A stretch of 64,000 nucleotides of DNA from Lactuca virosa (taxonomy: Eukaryota; Streptophyta; Magnoliopsida; Asterales; Asteraceae): the NCBI GenBank assembly GCA_928212115.1, contig CAKMRJ010005745.1, forward strand, positions 78,900,897 through 78,964,896. Direction: 5' to 3'. Position numbers and translations under genes: made by a program. Each line of letters starts with the position of its first letter. The stretch's first letter is position 1. Of the stretch, positions 9,737 through 22,217 are shown in pieces. The notes under the pieces are model-generated. The model did no database searches, was not told the origin of the DNA, and worked only from the letters and a program-made list of their open reading frames with translations.

Positions 9737-12523
9737 CATTCTTAGCTATTTCTAGTTATAAGGGAACCCCAAAAGGACTTTGCTTTTATTCACAAGATTA
9801 AACCAATGTAGTTAAGCTGTTAGACACCTTAATCTAATAAATTTGATGACTTGAGCTACACTTCCAATAAATTTATGGGGTTACTCCCTTGAGACAACCA
9901 CAGATATATTAAACCTACAACTACCTAAGACTGTCTTTAAGACACCTTCTGAAATGTGGAATGAGAAATCTCCCATTCTTGCACATTTAAAAGTATGGGG
10001 TTGCAAATTTTTCGTTCGCCGCGAGGCTAACGATAAACTACAGCCTAGATCGAAAGAATGTTTCTTCGTAGGCTATCCATAATTTTTTTTGGATACTTGT
10101 TTAATAATCTTTCTGAAAACAAGGTTTTCATTTCTCGAAGGGGTTTTTTCCTCGACAGGGAGCTAATATCCAGAGAGACTTGTGGGAGTGCAATTGATCT
10201 GAAGAAATCTGAGATTCAAATGAAGAAAGTTGTAGTTGAAATTGACACACAATTTGAGGTTAATCAACTTGTTGAGTCAACTGACATAACTCCAAATCGT
10301 ACACTTACAGATCTAAGAGGGTTCATTTACTTCCTGAGTTTCACGGTTTTCATATTGATACCAAAGGATAGGTATTAATCAGTGATTGTATACTGGCTAG
10401 TATAGATGAACCATCTAACTACAAGGAAGTGATGTCATACACATAAGCTAATAAATGGAAGGAGAATATGGAAATTGAAATTCAATACATGTATGATAAC
10501 TAAGTTTGGAATTTGGTTGAACCTACGTCTAGCATTAAAACCGTTGGTTGCAAGTGGATCTTTAAGAAAAAGACTGACATGGACGGGAATGTGCATAAAT
10601 TTAAATATAGGCTGGTTGTGAAGGGCTACGCTCAAAATCAACGAATTGACTATGAGGAAACCATTTCACCAGTAGGCAAGATTAAATCTATCAGAATAGT
10701 ATGTTCCATATTTGTTTTCTTTGATTACGAAGTATGGAAAATGGCTATGTACTGCTTTTCTTAAAGGGAATTTGACATAGAATATTTATATGAGACAACC
10801 CGAAGGATTCATTGATCCAAAATATCCCGATAGAGTGTGCAAGCTTGAGAAGGCCATTTTAGGGACTCAAACAAGCATCCCGAAGCTGGAATCTTTGCTT
10901 TCATGAAAAGGTCAAGGAATTTGGATTTTCTAGAAGTGAGGATGCATCTTGCGTATATGTTAAAGCCAATGAGAGTAATATGGTCTTCCTATTATTTCAT
11001 GTTGATGGCATACTCCTTGTAGGAAACGACATTTTGTTGTCGCAAATTATGAAGACTCAGCTTGGGAAGTGTTTCGCTGTGAATGAACTAAGAGAAGCAA
11101 CTTATATATTTGGCATAACGATCTATAGAGATAGATCTAAATGTTTAATTGGATTAAACCAACATAGATACTAAGAAAGTGTATCTACCCATTCAACATG
11201 GCATAAAATTAAGTAAGGATCAATCACCAATTACGACTGAGCAACTGGAAAGAATGAGTCAAGTCTCATATGCTTCTGCTATAGGATCGTTCATGTATTC
11301 CATGACTTGTACTAGACCCGATATCTCATATGCTCTGGACATGGTGACTCGATATTAAGAGAATCCTAGAAATAGTCATTGGACGGAAATAAATAGTATC
11401 CTCAAGTATATGTAAAGAACTAAGGATATGTTCTTATTATATGAAGGTAAAGAAGAGTTACAAATTATAAGTTATACAGATGCAAGTTTCCAGACTGACA
11501 GGACAACTCGTGTTCGTAACCTGGTTGGGTGTTCTTGTTAAATGGAGGAACCGTTATGTGGTAACATTCTAAGAAAAGGACGGTGGCAAACTTGACATAC
11601 GAGTTAGAGTATATTGCAGCCACTGAAGTAGCAAAGGAGGCAACATATTTGAAGAACTTCATTGGTGATTTTGGGGTTGTTCCAAGCATCAAATAGAATT
11701 TGGAGATCTTTTGTGATAACTAGGGTGTAGTCTCCTTGAATAAAGAACCCAAAGATCATGGTAATTATAGACACATACTGAGAAAGTATCATTACGTTCG
11801 ACATAGAGTAGATGATAGGGACATCGTTGTGAATAAAGTATCATCTGAGGAGAATGTCGTTGATCCTTTCATAAATAAACAATCAAGAGAGAAACATGAT
11901 GGTCATGCGAGAGAACCATTAGCATGGGACTAGATAGTGAATTAATGTAATCATTTTGATTTATTTCGTAATTACTTAATAAAGAGCCTTTTCAGTGCTA
12001 TCAAAGTTGAGTTAATTCAAATATTATGTTTCACTTTTGCATGTTTTGAACCTACTTATAGAATGTTAAATTATATTAAAACATCCACAGTCTGTCACAC
12101 TCTAGGAAGTAAGTGAGTGATTTAAGACTATCATGAGTATTAGATGATTGACCATTGAGTTTGGACATGAAATATAGATTGTGCTAAAACTCACGAGTAC
12201 TTGAAAATGGAGATTTTAAGTATTGAAACAACTCGCACTTAGAGATTACTTCATGGATCTAGTCACAAGTAATTCTAAGATGACAATATAATTTACATAT
12301 GGGGTTTTTTTTTTGCAAATTTGTTGTGCATTGGTGTGCTCCAATGTTATTCGTAACTGATAGTCATAAAGAGTATTTCATGTGTGATTAGACGAGTAGA
12401 AAAAAAAATATGTAGTCAAAGTTTATTTGTTACTTCTCGTAACTTGGAGGTGATATATATGGGCCCCTCGATGATTTGGTGTTGACATCTGAAGTGCTTG
12501 GCTGAGCTTTGACTAAATTGATG
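9737..12523 (+). mobile_element. Ty1/copia element A, left segment (5' part lost)
   Basis: Contains the 3' half of a copia pol gene followed by non-coding tail. The left edge is truncated at the junction with gypsy 1; the right edge is cut by element B, and the element resumes at 47029. It is not Sirevirus-like: the RT reads HVDGILLVGNDI, and the downstream LTR starts TGTTGGAAATGG. From 11936 to 12523 no coding sequence is visible; this is the 3' untranslated part of A. Confidence 0.75.
9958..11935 (+). pseudogene. pol: pol of copia A: integrase end, RT, RNase H (heavily decayed)
   Basis: The C-terminal integrase block HLKVWGCKFFVRREANDKLQ is read at about 9985-10050. RT blocks follow at 10513-10764 (VGCKWIFKKKTDMDGNVHKF, VVKGYAQNQRIDYEETIS) and 10980-11174 (LLFHVDGILLVGNDILLSQI). 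The catalytic YVDD is replaced by HVDG, so the polymerase would be dead. RNase H is seen as ELEYIAATEVAKEATYLKNF near 11600 and ends at 11933. Frames change several times and many codons are stops, so this is an old pseudogene. Integrase core, protease and gag are not in the window. Confidence 0.8.
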
Positions 12524-14361
12524 TGTGACATCCAAAAATTATGACCCAAAAATTCCATTTTTGATTTAAGTAAAAACAGTATTTCGAAACATTGTTCATA
12601 CAACCCAATGAAATAAATATGTCAAACATCATGAAAATCAGAGTATATCCCATAAACATAATCCATATGGTGTGTGTGATGCAGTCAACACGAGCTCTTC
12701 CTCTTGGAACCATAAGTACCTAAAACATAAACTAAAACCGTAAGCACAAAGCTTAGTGAGTTCCCCAAAATACCACATACCATACATATCATATAACGGG
12801 CCCCGCCCAAATGAGATACGGGCCCCACCCACACTCGCATAACAGGCTCCGCCCAGTGAGATACAGGCACCGTCCACACTCAAATAATGGGCCCTGCCTA
12901 CACTTGAATAATAATGAGATATGGGCCCCGCCCACACTTGAATAATGGGCCCCTCCCAATAAACGTACATATACAAGCATACACAAGTATCACACAGACA
13001 ACAAGCATAACAACATAGCCAAACTAGGGTCGGCCTTGGTGCCTTAGACCCGCTAAACCCAATGAAGAAACTCACCTCTAAAAAGCTGAATGAAACGAAT
13101 GGTCCCTGACTGCTATCAATTGCCACATAAAAACTAATTAACATTTGGGATCTACATAATAACCAAAAATCTCTACTTGGGGTAAAAATGACCTTTTTAC
13201 CCCTAACCTAGCTTGGTCCAAGAATGAAGACCATCACCACAATCTAATGGCCCCAAAAGTTAAACAATCCATCAAGGCCCAAAATATGGCCCAATTTCTA
13301 TTTGGGCCCAAACCCTTCACATGGGCCTTATCCCAAGGCCTAATAATATTCTTGGCCCAAAAACTCCCAAAATCAGATGGCTCAACTAAACCCTAACCTT
13401 CTAAGCCCAAAACAAGTCCTAAACCGAAGGTCCAACATCGAAATGCCATCAGACTGAGTACGATGGGCGTACTCAGTTGGTACGCTAAGCGTACTGGCTC
13501 GAGGGCTTGTACGATGCGTGTACATCCTTGTACGCCCAACGCACTCAACCAATTCGGTCAACTTCTACTTTAAGTACTTAATTTGTTAAGACTTTACCCC
13601 AAAGTGCAGATCTAGCCCCCTTAAGCTGAAATATCACGTAAAGTTGCTAACTTTACGTCCATGCATGACCATAAGAAGCTCTAAAGATCAAAAAGAACTT
13701 AATGAATGCATGAGGCTCCTAACTCCATAAAGTTGGAACCTTTATGCCTAAGGTGACAATGAAGACCTTAGATCTAAAAGAATAAGCCTTTGGGATGTCC
13801 TAATCCCAACATCCATCGAAACATTGGCTAAAAACATAACTATTTAACCCAAAAAGAGATCTAAACATGTAGCAACCAAGATAAGAACTTGATACCTCAA
13901 GCTCCTTGTAAAATGGGTAGAGGTTCTGGATCCAAGACTTACTTCTCTAAGCTTAGCAACTTCAAGATCTTCTAACTCCTTCACAATGAACAAAACGAAC
14001 ACCAAGCTCACTTCAAAGGCTCAAATGCTTGACAATGGAGGCTACATATCGTTTTAGGGTTTTGGAGGCTTTGGGTGCTGGTAAAGAGGCTAGCACCAGA
14101 AGATAAGGATCCTTAAATAGGGTGTAACCTCCCCCCCCCCATTTAGGGTTTTGTTAAAGTCTACGTACGCCTAGTGTACACATGTGTACGCCCAGCGTAC
14201 ACATGCGTACGCCCAGCGTACACAACCTAAGTCCTGTCTCGCCACCAAACCAATACGCTAAGCGTACCAAGTGGTACGCCCCATGTACTGGCTTCAGGGA
14301 CTAAAATGAAATTATTGAATACTCAAGGTTCATAGACACATACCAGGGCACAAGCGTTATA
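12524..14361 (-). repeat. 3' LTR of element B
   Basis: Pairs with 45240-47028. On the minus strand it begins TATAACGC (the usual TG has become TA) and ends with TGTCACA. It carries alternating 22- and 24-bp GC-rich repeats at 12796-12970 and several GTACGC-AGCGTAC palindromes at 13465-13550 and 14160-14280. The LTRs differ at many positions and by indels, clearly more than those of C or E. Long open frames here (for example 12638-13144) come from the tandem repeat and are not genes. Confidence 0.88.
12796..12970 (-). repeat. GC-rich tandem repeat in LTR B
   Basis: Units of the form GGGCCCCGCCCA-AATGAGATAC (22 bp) alternate with GGGCCCCRCCCACACTCGCATAA-like units (about 24 bp). The same array is in the other LTR at 45512-45662, with differences in copy order. 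Confidence 0.8.
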
Positions 14362-14376
14362 ATTCTCCCCTACTTG
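14362..14376 (-). other. Polypurine tract of element B
   Basis: On the minus strand the sequence CAAGTAGGGGAGAAT directly precedes the 3' LTR and follows the chromodomain-like coding end, as expected for a gypsy PPT. Confidence 0.75.
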
Positions 14377-14378
14377 AA

Positions 14379-15475
14379 TCAGACTTCTTCCTCGAAGTCC
14401 GCCGCTCCAAATAATTCTGGGTAATGCTCCTTCATCTCATCTTCGGGTTCCCAAGACCACTTTGACCCCTTAAGGTGCAGCCACTGCACCTTCACCCGCT
14501 CAACAACCTTGTTCCTCAAGGTTTTCGTCTTACGATCTAAAATTGCCACCGGTCTCTCAATATAATTCAGGTGGTCATTCACCTGAATATCCTCCAAAGG
14601 TACAACTGCGAAATCATCCACTAAACACTTCCGCAGCTAAGAGACATGAAATGTGCTATGAATCTGACTGAGCTCGGCTGGAAGATCTAAACGATAAGCA
14701 ACACGGACCACCCGAGCCAAAACCCTGAAGGGACCAATAGACCTTGGGCCCAGCTTGCCCGCTTCTTGAACCGGATGACACCTTTCCAAGGTGACATCTT
14801 CAAGAGAACCATATCTCACACCTGAAACTCCAAGTCTAACCGGCGCCTGTCGACATAGCTCTTCTGCCGACTCTGAGCTGTCTAGAGCCTGCTTCGAACC
14901 TGCTGAATCAGCTCAGTGGTCTTGAGCACCACCTCGGTACTCGCCATAACTCGCTGACCGACCTCACCCTAACAAATCGGGGTCCTGTATTTTCCTCCAA
15001 TAGAGTATCTCAAACAGAGGTCGATCGATGCTGGCGTGATAACTGTTGTTATACGAAAATTCCGCCAACAGAAGATACGTATCCCAACTCCCACCAAAAT
15101 CCAACACGCACACACGCAGCATATTCTCAAGAGTCTGAATAGTCCTGGATCGGAATGAAATGTGCGCTCTTGGTCAAACGATCCACGATGACCCAGATAG
15201 AATCCACTTCGCACGCAGTCCTGGGAAGCTTCGTGATAAAATCAATAGTGATATCTTCCAATTTCCATACGGGAAAATCTCCAACGACTACATCTTGTCG
15301 TGAGGTCGCTGATGCTCGGCCTTAACTTTCCTGCAAGTCAAGCACCGCTCTACGTACCATGCCACATCAAGCTTCATGCAGAGCCACCAATAATCAGGAC
15401 AAAGATCTCTATACATCTTCATCGCCCCAAGATGAATGGAGAATCTCGACTTGTGAGCCTCCTCCATCAAAACTT
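14379..15475 (-). pseudogene. pol: Integrase and chromodomain-like tail of B, catalytic core deleted
   Basis: Read on the minus strand. The HHCC finger end CLTCRKVKAEHQRP lies at about 15300-15350, followed by the start of the DDE core with DSIWVIVDRLTKSAHF at about 15165-15215. Near 15145 the sequence jumps directly to TLENML-like and EFSYNNSYHASI-like text. The segment that should hold the second Asp and the Glu is missing, about 0.2 kb compared with gypsy 1. The tail continues at 14637-14819 and 14379-14621. It ends in a chromodomain-like segment VKVQWLHLKGSKWSWEPEDE, with Trp and acidic residues in the usual places. Frame changes and a stop near 14640 add to the damage. Confidence 0.85.
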
Positions 15476-15509
15476 GGCGCCCACCGCCCCAATTCGAAAC
15501 CCAAACTCT

Positions 15510-16860
15510 TCAATGTAGAGTCAACAATCCGCGGCTATCATAATCGAAGGAAGCCACCTGACCCACAATACAATCGCTCTTCTGGTGCTCTTCCTTCATA
15601 GCCTCAATATGTGCCTCACAAATCCACTCCAACAACGGAGTAATCACGGTCATCCTCAAACATAGGTATCTGATCGGAGCCGCAACTGCCTTTTGGCTGA
15701 GAGCATCGGCCACCACATTGGCCTTCCCTGGGTGGTAAAGGATCTCATAATCATAATCCTTCACCACATCCAACCATCGACGATGCCTCATATTCAGATT
15801 CGGTTGATCCATCAAGTACCTCAGGCTCTTGTGACCCGTGTAGATGGTACACCGGACCCTATAGAGGTAATGCCGCCAAATCTTGAGGGCGAAAACCACA
15901 GCCCCGAACTCCAAATCATGCATCAGATAATTCGCCTCATGAGGCTTCAGCTGCCTCGAAGCATAAGCGATCTCCCAGCCCCCGCTGCATCAACACGGTC
16001 CCCAAACCTGTGATCGATGCATCACAATAAACCACGAAGTCATCAACACCCTCCGGCAGGGTCAGAATCGGCACCTCACACAACTGTTGCCTAAGAGTCT
16101 CAAAATTTGTCTGCTGATCAGGCCCCCAACAAAAAGTCACCGACTTCTTGGTCAGTCGGGTCAAGGGAACAACGATCTTGGAGAAATGTTGAATGAATCT
16201 CCGATAATAACCAGCCAAACCAAGAAAGCTCCGAATCTCAGATGGAGACTTTAGAACCTCCCACTACATCACGGCCTCGACCTTGGCCGGATCGACCAAA
16301 ATACCCTTCTGGTTGATAAGGAGCCCCGGAAACTGCACCTCGCACAAACAGAACTTGCACTTGGATAACTTTGCGAAAAGCCTCTCCCTTCTCAAAGTCT
16401 CCAACACCTCACTCAAGTGGTCCTCATGCTGCTCCTGAGTCTTGTAATAAACCAAGATATCATCAATGAATACTATCACAGACCTATCCCGCATCGGTCT
16501 GCACACGCGGTTCATGGGATCCATGAACGTGGCTGGAGCGTTGGTGAGCCCAAAAGGCATCACCACAAACTTGTAATTACCATATCAATTCCATAAAGCC
16601 GTCTTATGCACATCCTCATCCTGGATCCGTATCTGATGATAAGCGGATCACAAATCAATCTTGGAGAACCAAGATGCACCATGAAGTTGGTCGAAAAGAT
16701 CATCTATCCTCGGAAGGGGATAACGGTTCTTCACCGTTACCTTACTCAACTCCCGGTAGTCGATACACATCCAATGAGACTCGTCCTTCTTCTTCACAAA
16801 CAGAATCGGGGCTCCCCAAGGCAAACTGCACGGCCTAATAAATCCCTTGTCTAATATCTC
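15510..16860 (-). pseudogene. pol: Reverse transcriptase-RNase H of B
   Basis: Read on the minus strand. RT is best seen at 16264-16566 with VMPFGLTNAPATFMDPMN and VIVFIDDILVYY. The catalytic Asp pair is intact here, unlike gypsy 1. The N-terminal RT part (16570-16860) has stops. RNase H spans 16218-15510 with YYRRFIQHFSKIVVPLTRL and DDFVVYCDASITGLGTVLMQ, then HDLEFGAVVFALKIWRHYLY in another frame, so there is a frameshift near 15930. The order and spacing match a gypsy polymerase. Together with the broken integrase it cannot be functional. Confidence 0.88.
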
Positions 16861-17672
16861 TTACAGCTGTGTAGAAAACTCCTGCATCTCGAGAGGATTC
16901 AGTCGATACGGTGCTTTGGCTATCGGAGCCGCACCTGGAACCAAATTAATCCTGAACTCCACCTGCCTTTCCGGAGGTACCCCTGGCAAATCCTCCGGGA
17001 ATACATCCGGATAATCCCGCACGATTGGCACATCATCCATGGTCGCCTTACCCTTATCCCGGGTATCCATGTCATAGGCGACAAAACCCGAACAACCTTG
17101 ATGAAGATAGTGTCTGGTCCTCGCTGCAAAACACATAATCGGCCCACGTTACGGTCTCTCACCTTGAATCACCGACTCTCCCCCACTTGGGGTCTGAACC
17201 TGAACTAACTGCTACTCACAGTCGATCACTGCCCCATTAGGGCTCAACCAAATCCATGCCCACGATAACCTTGTTCCCACACAGAGGAATGGGAACCAGA
17301 TCAACCGGATACTACTCGCTGAATAACTACAGAGTACAACATTGATGAACCCTCGCAACGCGAATAGACCTATCATCAACATTCTCAACATCTAGAGGAC
17401 AATCCATCTCCCCCGGAGCTCCAACAATCTCTTGCTAAGCACAAGAGATACAAACGATCGGATAGCCCCCGAATCAAATAATACCAAAGTTGAAATACCG
17501 TTCACAAGGAATGATCCTAAAATAAAACACATAAACATAAGCAAACAATTCAATATAATTAAAGAGAAAAGGAGAAGATACATACCCGCCACAACATCGG
17601 GAGCTGCACGCGCCTCCTCTTTCGTAAGCTGGAAAGCTCTGCTCTTCGCCGTAGGCACATCTACCCGGCCCT
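16861..17672 (-). pseudogene. pol: Protease and protease-RT link of B, containing an intron-like insertion
   Basis: Read on the minus strand. The aspartic protease motif LVLFDSGAIRSF lies at 17464-17475 (DSGA codons) within the open stretch 17392-17658. About 36 bp upstream of it ends a 69-nt GT...AG segment that interrupts the expected reading; see the separate entry. The link to RT is open at 16861-17136, with VRDYPDVFPEDLPGVPPERQ and YRLNPLEMQE. The second protease segment between 17137 and 17391 is decayed, with stops. C inserted immediately upstream, between the zinc-knuckle region and protease. Confidence 0.85.
17517..17585 (-). other. Candidate 69-nt spliceosomal intron before the protease motif of B
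   Basis: On the minus strand this segment starts GTATGTATCTTCTCC, ends TTTTATTTTAG and is very AT-rich. It lies inside a Val-Val-Ala-Gly / Ser-Phe-Leu-Val-Asn junction. Skipping it leaves the ordinary gypsy protease lead-in, as seen uninterrupted in gypsy 1. It has a good 5' splice site, a U-rich stretch and an AG end. It is a multiple of three with no stop, so if retained it would add 23 mostly hydrophobic residues. Splicing is inferred from the sequence alone. Confidence 0.6.
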
Positions 17673-17677
17673 AGTGG

Positions 17678-17990
17678 TGATGAATCGTGGAATCAATTAT
17701 TAATCAAAATCAGAGTAAAACTAATGCAGCTTGAACAAACGATGTAAATAAGATCTGGTTTCTGCTCATTTATGCTTTCAACTTTTACAGAGAAAATAGA
17801 CAGGTTCTGTAAAGGACTCATATCTAACTCTAGTAAAGTTCCATATTTATAGGAATAGTGAAAGCATACAAAAAATACTAAGGCATTGACAATTAAGCTT
17901 CGTACAAAATACACCTCAGTAAATAAACTTAACAAACATACGAAGGGTACAACAGACTTCGACATATTACAACTAAATTCGACCCTTACA
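17678..17990 (-). repeat. 3' LTR of element C
   Basis: A 313-bp TG...CA repeat, read on the minus strand. It differs from the 5' LTR by five substitutions and one terminal 1-bp indel, counted by eye. A TATA box (TATAAATA on the minus strand) lies at 17844-17851. Confidence 0.93.
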
Positions 17991-18002
17991 ATCTCCCCCT
18001 TT
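17991..18002 (-). other. Polypurine tract of element C
   Basis: AAAGGGGGAGAT on the minus strand, immediately upstream of the 3' LTR, typical of Sirevirus-like copia elements. Confidence 0.85.
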
Positions 18003-21000
18003 GTAATAATGTCGACCTTCGTCAGTTTAAGAGTATCTGTATAGCCTACAGCATAACCCTTCGAATCTCAGTGTACCATGAGATAATCTTCTTCAGCTCC
18101 TTCTTATCTCCTTCGTTATTCTTCTTACAGCTATTCATACGAACAATGAAATTTGTATATTGGGATGTTGTGTATCTTTCCACTTCGGAAGCTTGAAACA
18201 AGAATCTTTTAGCTTTCCCATTTTTATCCTTCCCAGCAAATACCAAACCAAATGGCTTCAAATAAATTTCTCCGTCTGCATACTTCTTCAACTCAGGTTG
18301 AGTTAAAGGAAGTTCCATTGGCACTTTTACTGTTAATCCCTTAGCTGTAGCTAACTCAACATCAGTAAGTGCTAAACACTCATAATAGTTGTCAATAAAA
18401 ATCTTGATGTGAGCCAACCCAAGTCGAAAAACTTCAGGATCAGTTTCTCGAAGATATGAAGCGTCTTTATCCTTTAACAACAATGCAACTTGTATCAGAT
18501 CATACAAGTTCATTAAAGGAAAATATGCCACTGAGAAATCACAAACTTGCCCATTTGCCCTTGAAACAATGAAGCGAAGATTCTGCATCATATTTCGAAT
18601 AAAACAGCTCGCTTTATGCTTATCACCTTCTTTATCTTCACTAATGACCAAATCTCCACTAGAAGCTTTCCAAGTACATCATGAAATCGGATCTTCATGT
18701 ATGTATACTCATCATCATTATCAAACTTCTCAGCTATTTTTTACTGAGCCATAATTAACATCATCTCATTAATTGGAAAATCCAATTGACTCATGTCTGT
18801 GTTGAGAACAACATAGCTATGCTTTGGCTTCTTTTCAAAAGCATACATATGATTATATGCAACTTTCGACTCTATCGTTTCATAATTGTAATGCTTTGAA
18901 GGATCACCCTTGTTCATCCCAGGTGGATCATTCGCACGAAGTCGCATAATGCTTTGCATGATTCGGAGCTTTTCAACCTCAGCCTCTGCTTCAGCTTTCT
19001 TTTCCTCCTTTGACTTTTCGACCATAACTGTTTTGCATTTGTCTTTTATTGAGGAATTATCAACACTTTCCTTACGCTTCGAACTGCTGCCACCTTCCCC
19101 GATCACAATTCCTTTGGAAATTGGTCTTGAAATTGGCATTGTTGTCACTACAGTCGAAATAATTGGCCCGGTTGTTGACATGATTGGTTTTGTTATTGGA
19201 ATCTTCGAAGAACACCTTTCCAACAACCTTTGCATCTGCATGCAAATCTTCACCACTAGCCTTCGTACCACCAACCTCCTTTTCTCCCCCTTGCACCCCT
19301 GTGAAAACAGGTGGGGCATTCGTTGGAAGAAGGCTTGAAATGTGAGAAAGATGAGCTAATTGTTTGTTTAAAATGGCTTCAAAATGAACGAATTTCTGAG
19401 ACAAAAATTCTGGAGTGATCAATGGAGATGAAACTGATTTAACAGTTAAATCTTTTAGCTCCTTCAGCAACTTCAGCACTTCCATAAAGCTTTGATTTTC
19501 TGTTGTCGAAAGTTGAGTAAGTTGAGGACTCAAATCTTCGTACAACTTGACATATTTGGTAACAGCATCACAAATAATGTCAACTTTTTGATTGATCGAG
19601 GCATAATCCCGTTGCACAATGGTAATCTCCTTTTGCATATCCTGTCAAAGCTCCTGAAGTTGCAAATTTACATCTTCCCTCACTTTCTTTACATCTTGAA
19701 TGAATAATACATGTCGTTCCTTCACCAAATGCTTGGATTCTTTCACCTCTCCTCTAAACATCGAAGTTAGAGAATTCACCCTTAACTCGTCATTCTGATC
19801 ATTGTGATCAATATTCTCCAAAAGTCGAGTCTCTGAGTCACGAACCATTCCAGAAACTTTATTCGCCACTTTTGCTTCGAAAGTTTTCAACAGACTATCA
19901 ACTTCCATACTGGAGACAGACGAACTACTCCCTAAATCTGCTTGAGACTGAAGAATAGAATTCAATTTCTTGTTGAGAATCTTGAATTGTTTCATCGTCA
20001 TCAACATATGATCAGGTAAGTGATCTTCTTCATCATCAAACTGCAAATCTTCAAACGTGCCTCCGAAACCTCCATTGTAAGTATCATTTTCAACAACAGG
20101 TGAAGGTTTAACAGGTGAATCGATTTTGGGTGAATCGGTGGATTGAGATGGAAAAAGAGTTGTAAAGGGTTGATGAAGAATGTTTTCAAAGGTTGGGGAA
20201 CTGGTAGTATTCAGAACAATAAAAGGAGGTAAGGACACACGAAAGTATCTGTTATCGAAGATACATGAATACCTTGAGTAGTAGCAACAACTTCTTTGTT
20301 CGACCCTCCCTCACCCATATTAACATTTACATCCGTATCAGATACGTGTGTAAAAATGCCTGAAGTTCGAACCTCCTCAGTATTTGATTCAGTTAATGAA
20401 ACTTCGGGTGGTATGACAGTAGTCTTCTCAGGAGTAGAGACAGATTGAAAAACAATTGTTTCTGGTGTTTCAGGAACTATTTCTTCTTCGGATGACTCCT
20501 CTTGGATAACCAACTTTCGTTGCCTTTTCTTCTTCTTTGAAATGTGTTTAGCCACGTCTTCAGCTCTACGTTTCTTTGACAAAGGCGAAACTGGAGCTGG
20601 AACTTCACGAAAAATGACTCCTTGATGAGAAAGTTGTTGTTTACGAACATTGGAAGGAGAAGATTTTTAACACACCATCAGAAGATTTTCGTGAACCCCT
20701 AGTCATTTTCTTTAATCTTCGAAAAACACCAGATTTGGAAGGAATTTTCTCTGCAACTACAGTATCATCAACAGGTTCCACTGGTGGGATGACAACAGTC
20801 GAAACATTCACTTCAGCCGTCTCAGGCTTTTTCGGGGACTTCTTGGATTCGTGCACAATCTTCTCAGGAGATTTCTTAGTTTCGTGCACAGGCTTCTCAG
20901 GTGTAGCCTTTGCATCCTTCTTAGAACGTTTTGACTTCTTGGAAGGACCAGCCTCTTCTTTCGACAATAATTTTCCAGTCTCAACATCTGGATTGATAGT

Positions 21001-22209
21001 TTTCAAGTACTCAACCAACACCGAATTTGTTGGCTCAATCCTCTTTAACATTGCATCAGGAATCCGAGCAATGTGTGTGAATACTTCCATATCATCCGAA
21101 ACTTTCTTTGGGAAGTGATATTTCAGAAACTCAGCCTTTTCTTCATCAGCAGGGGCAGCAATTCCTTCTTTTTCATAGAAATAACCAAGTATTTGTAACG
21201 CCCGTAGATCCGGGCTAGTCAATTTAGAGACGATAAGCATCAAAAATGACTTTTTGATGGAAGATTATTTAGAAGGATTAATCTTAACCACGTTTTAGTA
21301 TATGTCTCAAGGTTTCCGGATATATAAAGAATGCCGAAATCCGAGTTATAACAAAGAAGTTATGACCTGTCGAAGTTTCGCGACAAACTGGCACGGTGCC
21401 GAATGTCATAAAAAGTGAGTTTTTGATAAACTACTTTTTAACCTAAGGGATCTAAACGAAAGTCGTAGTGCTCTTTAAACCGAGATTTTTCGAAGTTTCA
21501 GCTTAGTAGTAGACAGCTAAAAACTCGAATTTTAGATCGAGTGATTTTTAGCCGACACGACCTAAACGAGAATCGAAGGTCTCGTCATTTGTAGCACAAC
21601 GGTAAAAAGACAGACAAAAACGGACGTCGGATGAAGAAGTTATGAATTTTTAACGGATTTCCTGTCCTGGTCTGTTAAAAATAATAATATCAAAATTAAA
21701 GTCAAAATTAGCCGACGAAGTCTAAACGAAAGTTGTAGAGCGTAATTTTACCTACGCGTGCATATAAAGAACGTCAAAAACGGAGCTCGTATGCGAAAGT
21801 TATGGATTTTAGAAGTTTTGGCGCGAAAACCGAGAAATTTCGCATAGGTGGCTTCGGCCACGTCACCTTCGCTGAATGAGTGCCATATGTCCGAAATCGG
21901 TGAGGCATGCGAGCCACGTGTCCGAAATTGATGAGTCACCTCGCATGAACAGTAGCCACGTGCTCGCTTCTGATTCGACCGAAGGGAGGCCCAACCGAAG
22001 CAAGTTGCGTGTCGCCCCTTGTTCCGATCTGCTGACGAGTCCGAAGTGGTCCAAAAAGGATCCGACGCGTGTGCCTCGGTGGCGAGCGATCGCATGCGAG
22101 ACGTGTCCGACGCGTGTCCTCCTCCGGATCCGACCACGTGTCCGAGCCTCCTGCTGCCTCGTATCCTCGGTGCTGACTCCCTTCTCTCGGCCGCCTTCGG
22201 ATCTCACCC

Positions 22210-22217
22210 TATAAATA
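22210..22217 (+). promoter_or_regulatory. TATA box of solo LTR D
   Basis: TATAAATA, about 1 kb into the LTR and directly after GC-rich, ACGTGTCC-containing repeats. It marks the likely U3/R boundary region. Confidence 0.55.

Noticed and set aside
12638..13144. A 168-codon minus-strand frame rich in Gly, Ala and Tyr
   Set aside because: It is produced by the GC-rich tandem repeat inside LTR B and has a counterpart in the other LTR (45354-45689). No domain.
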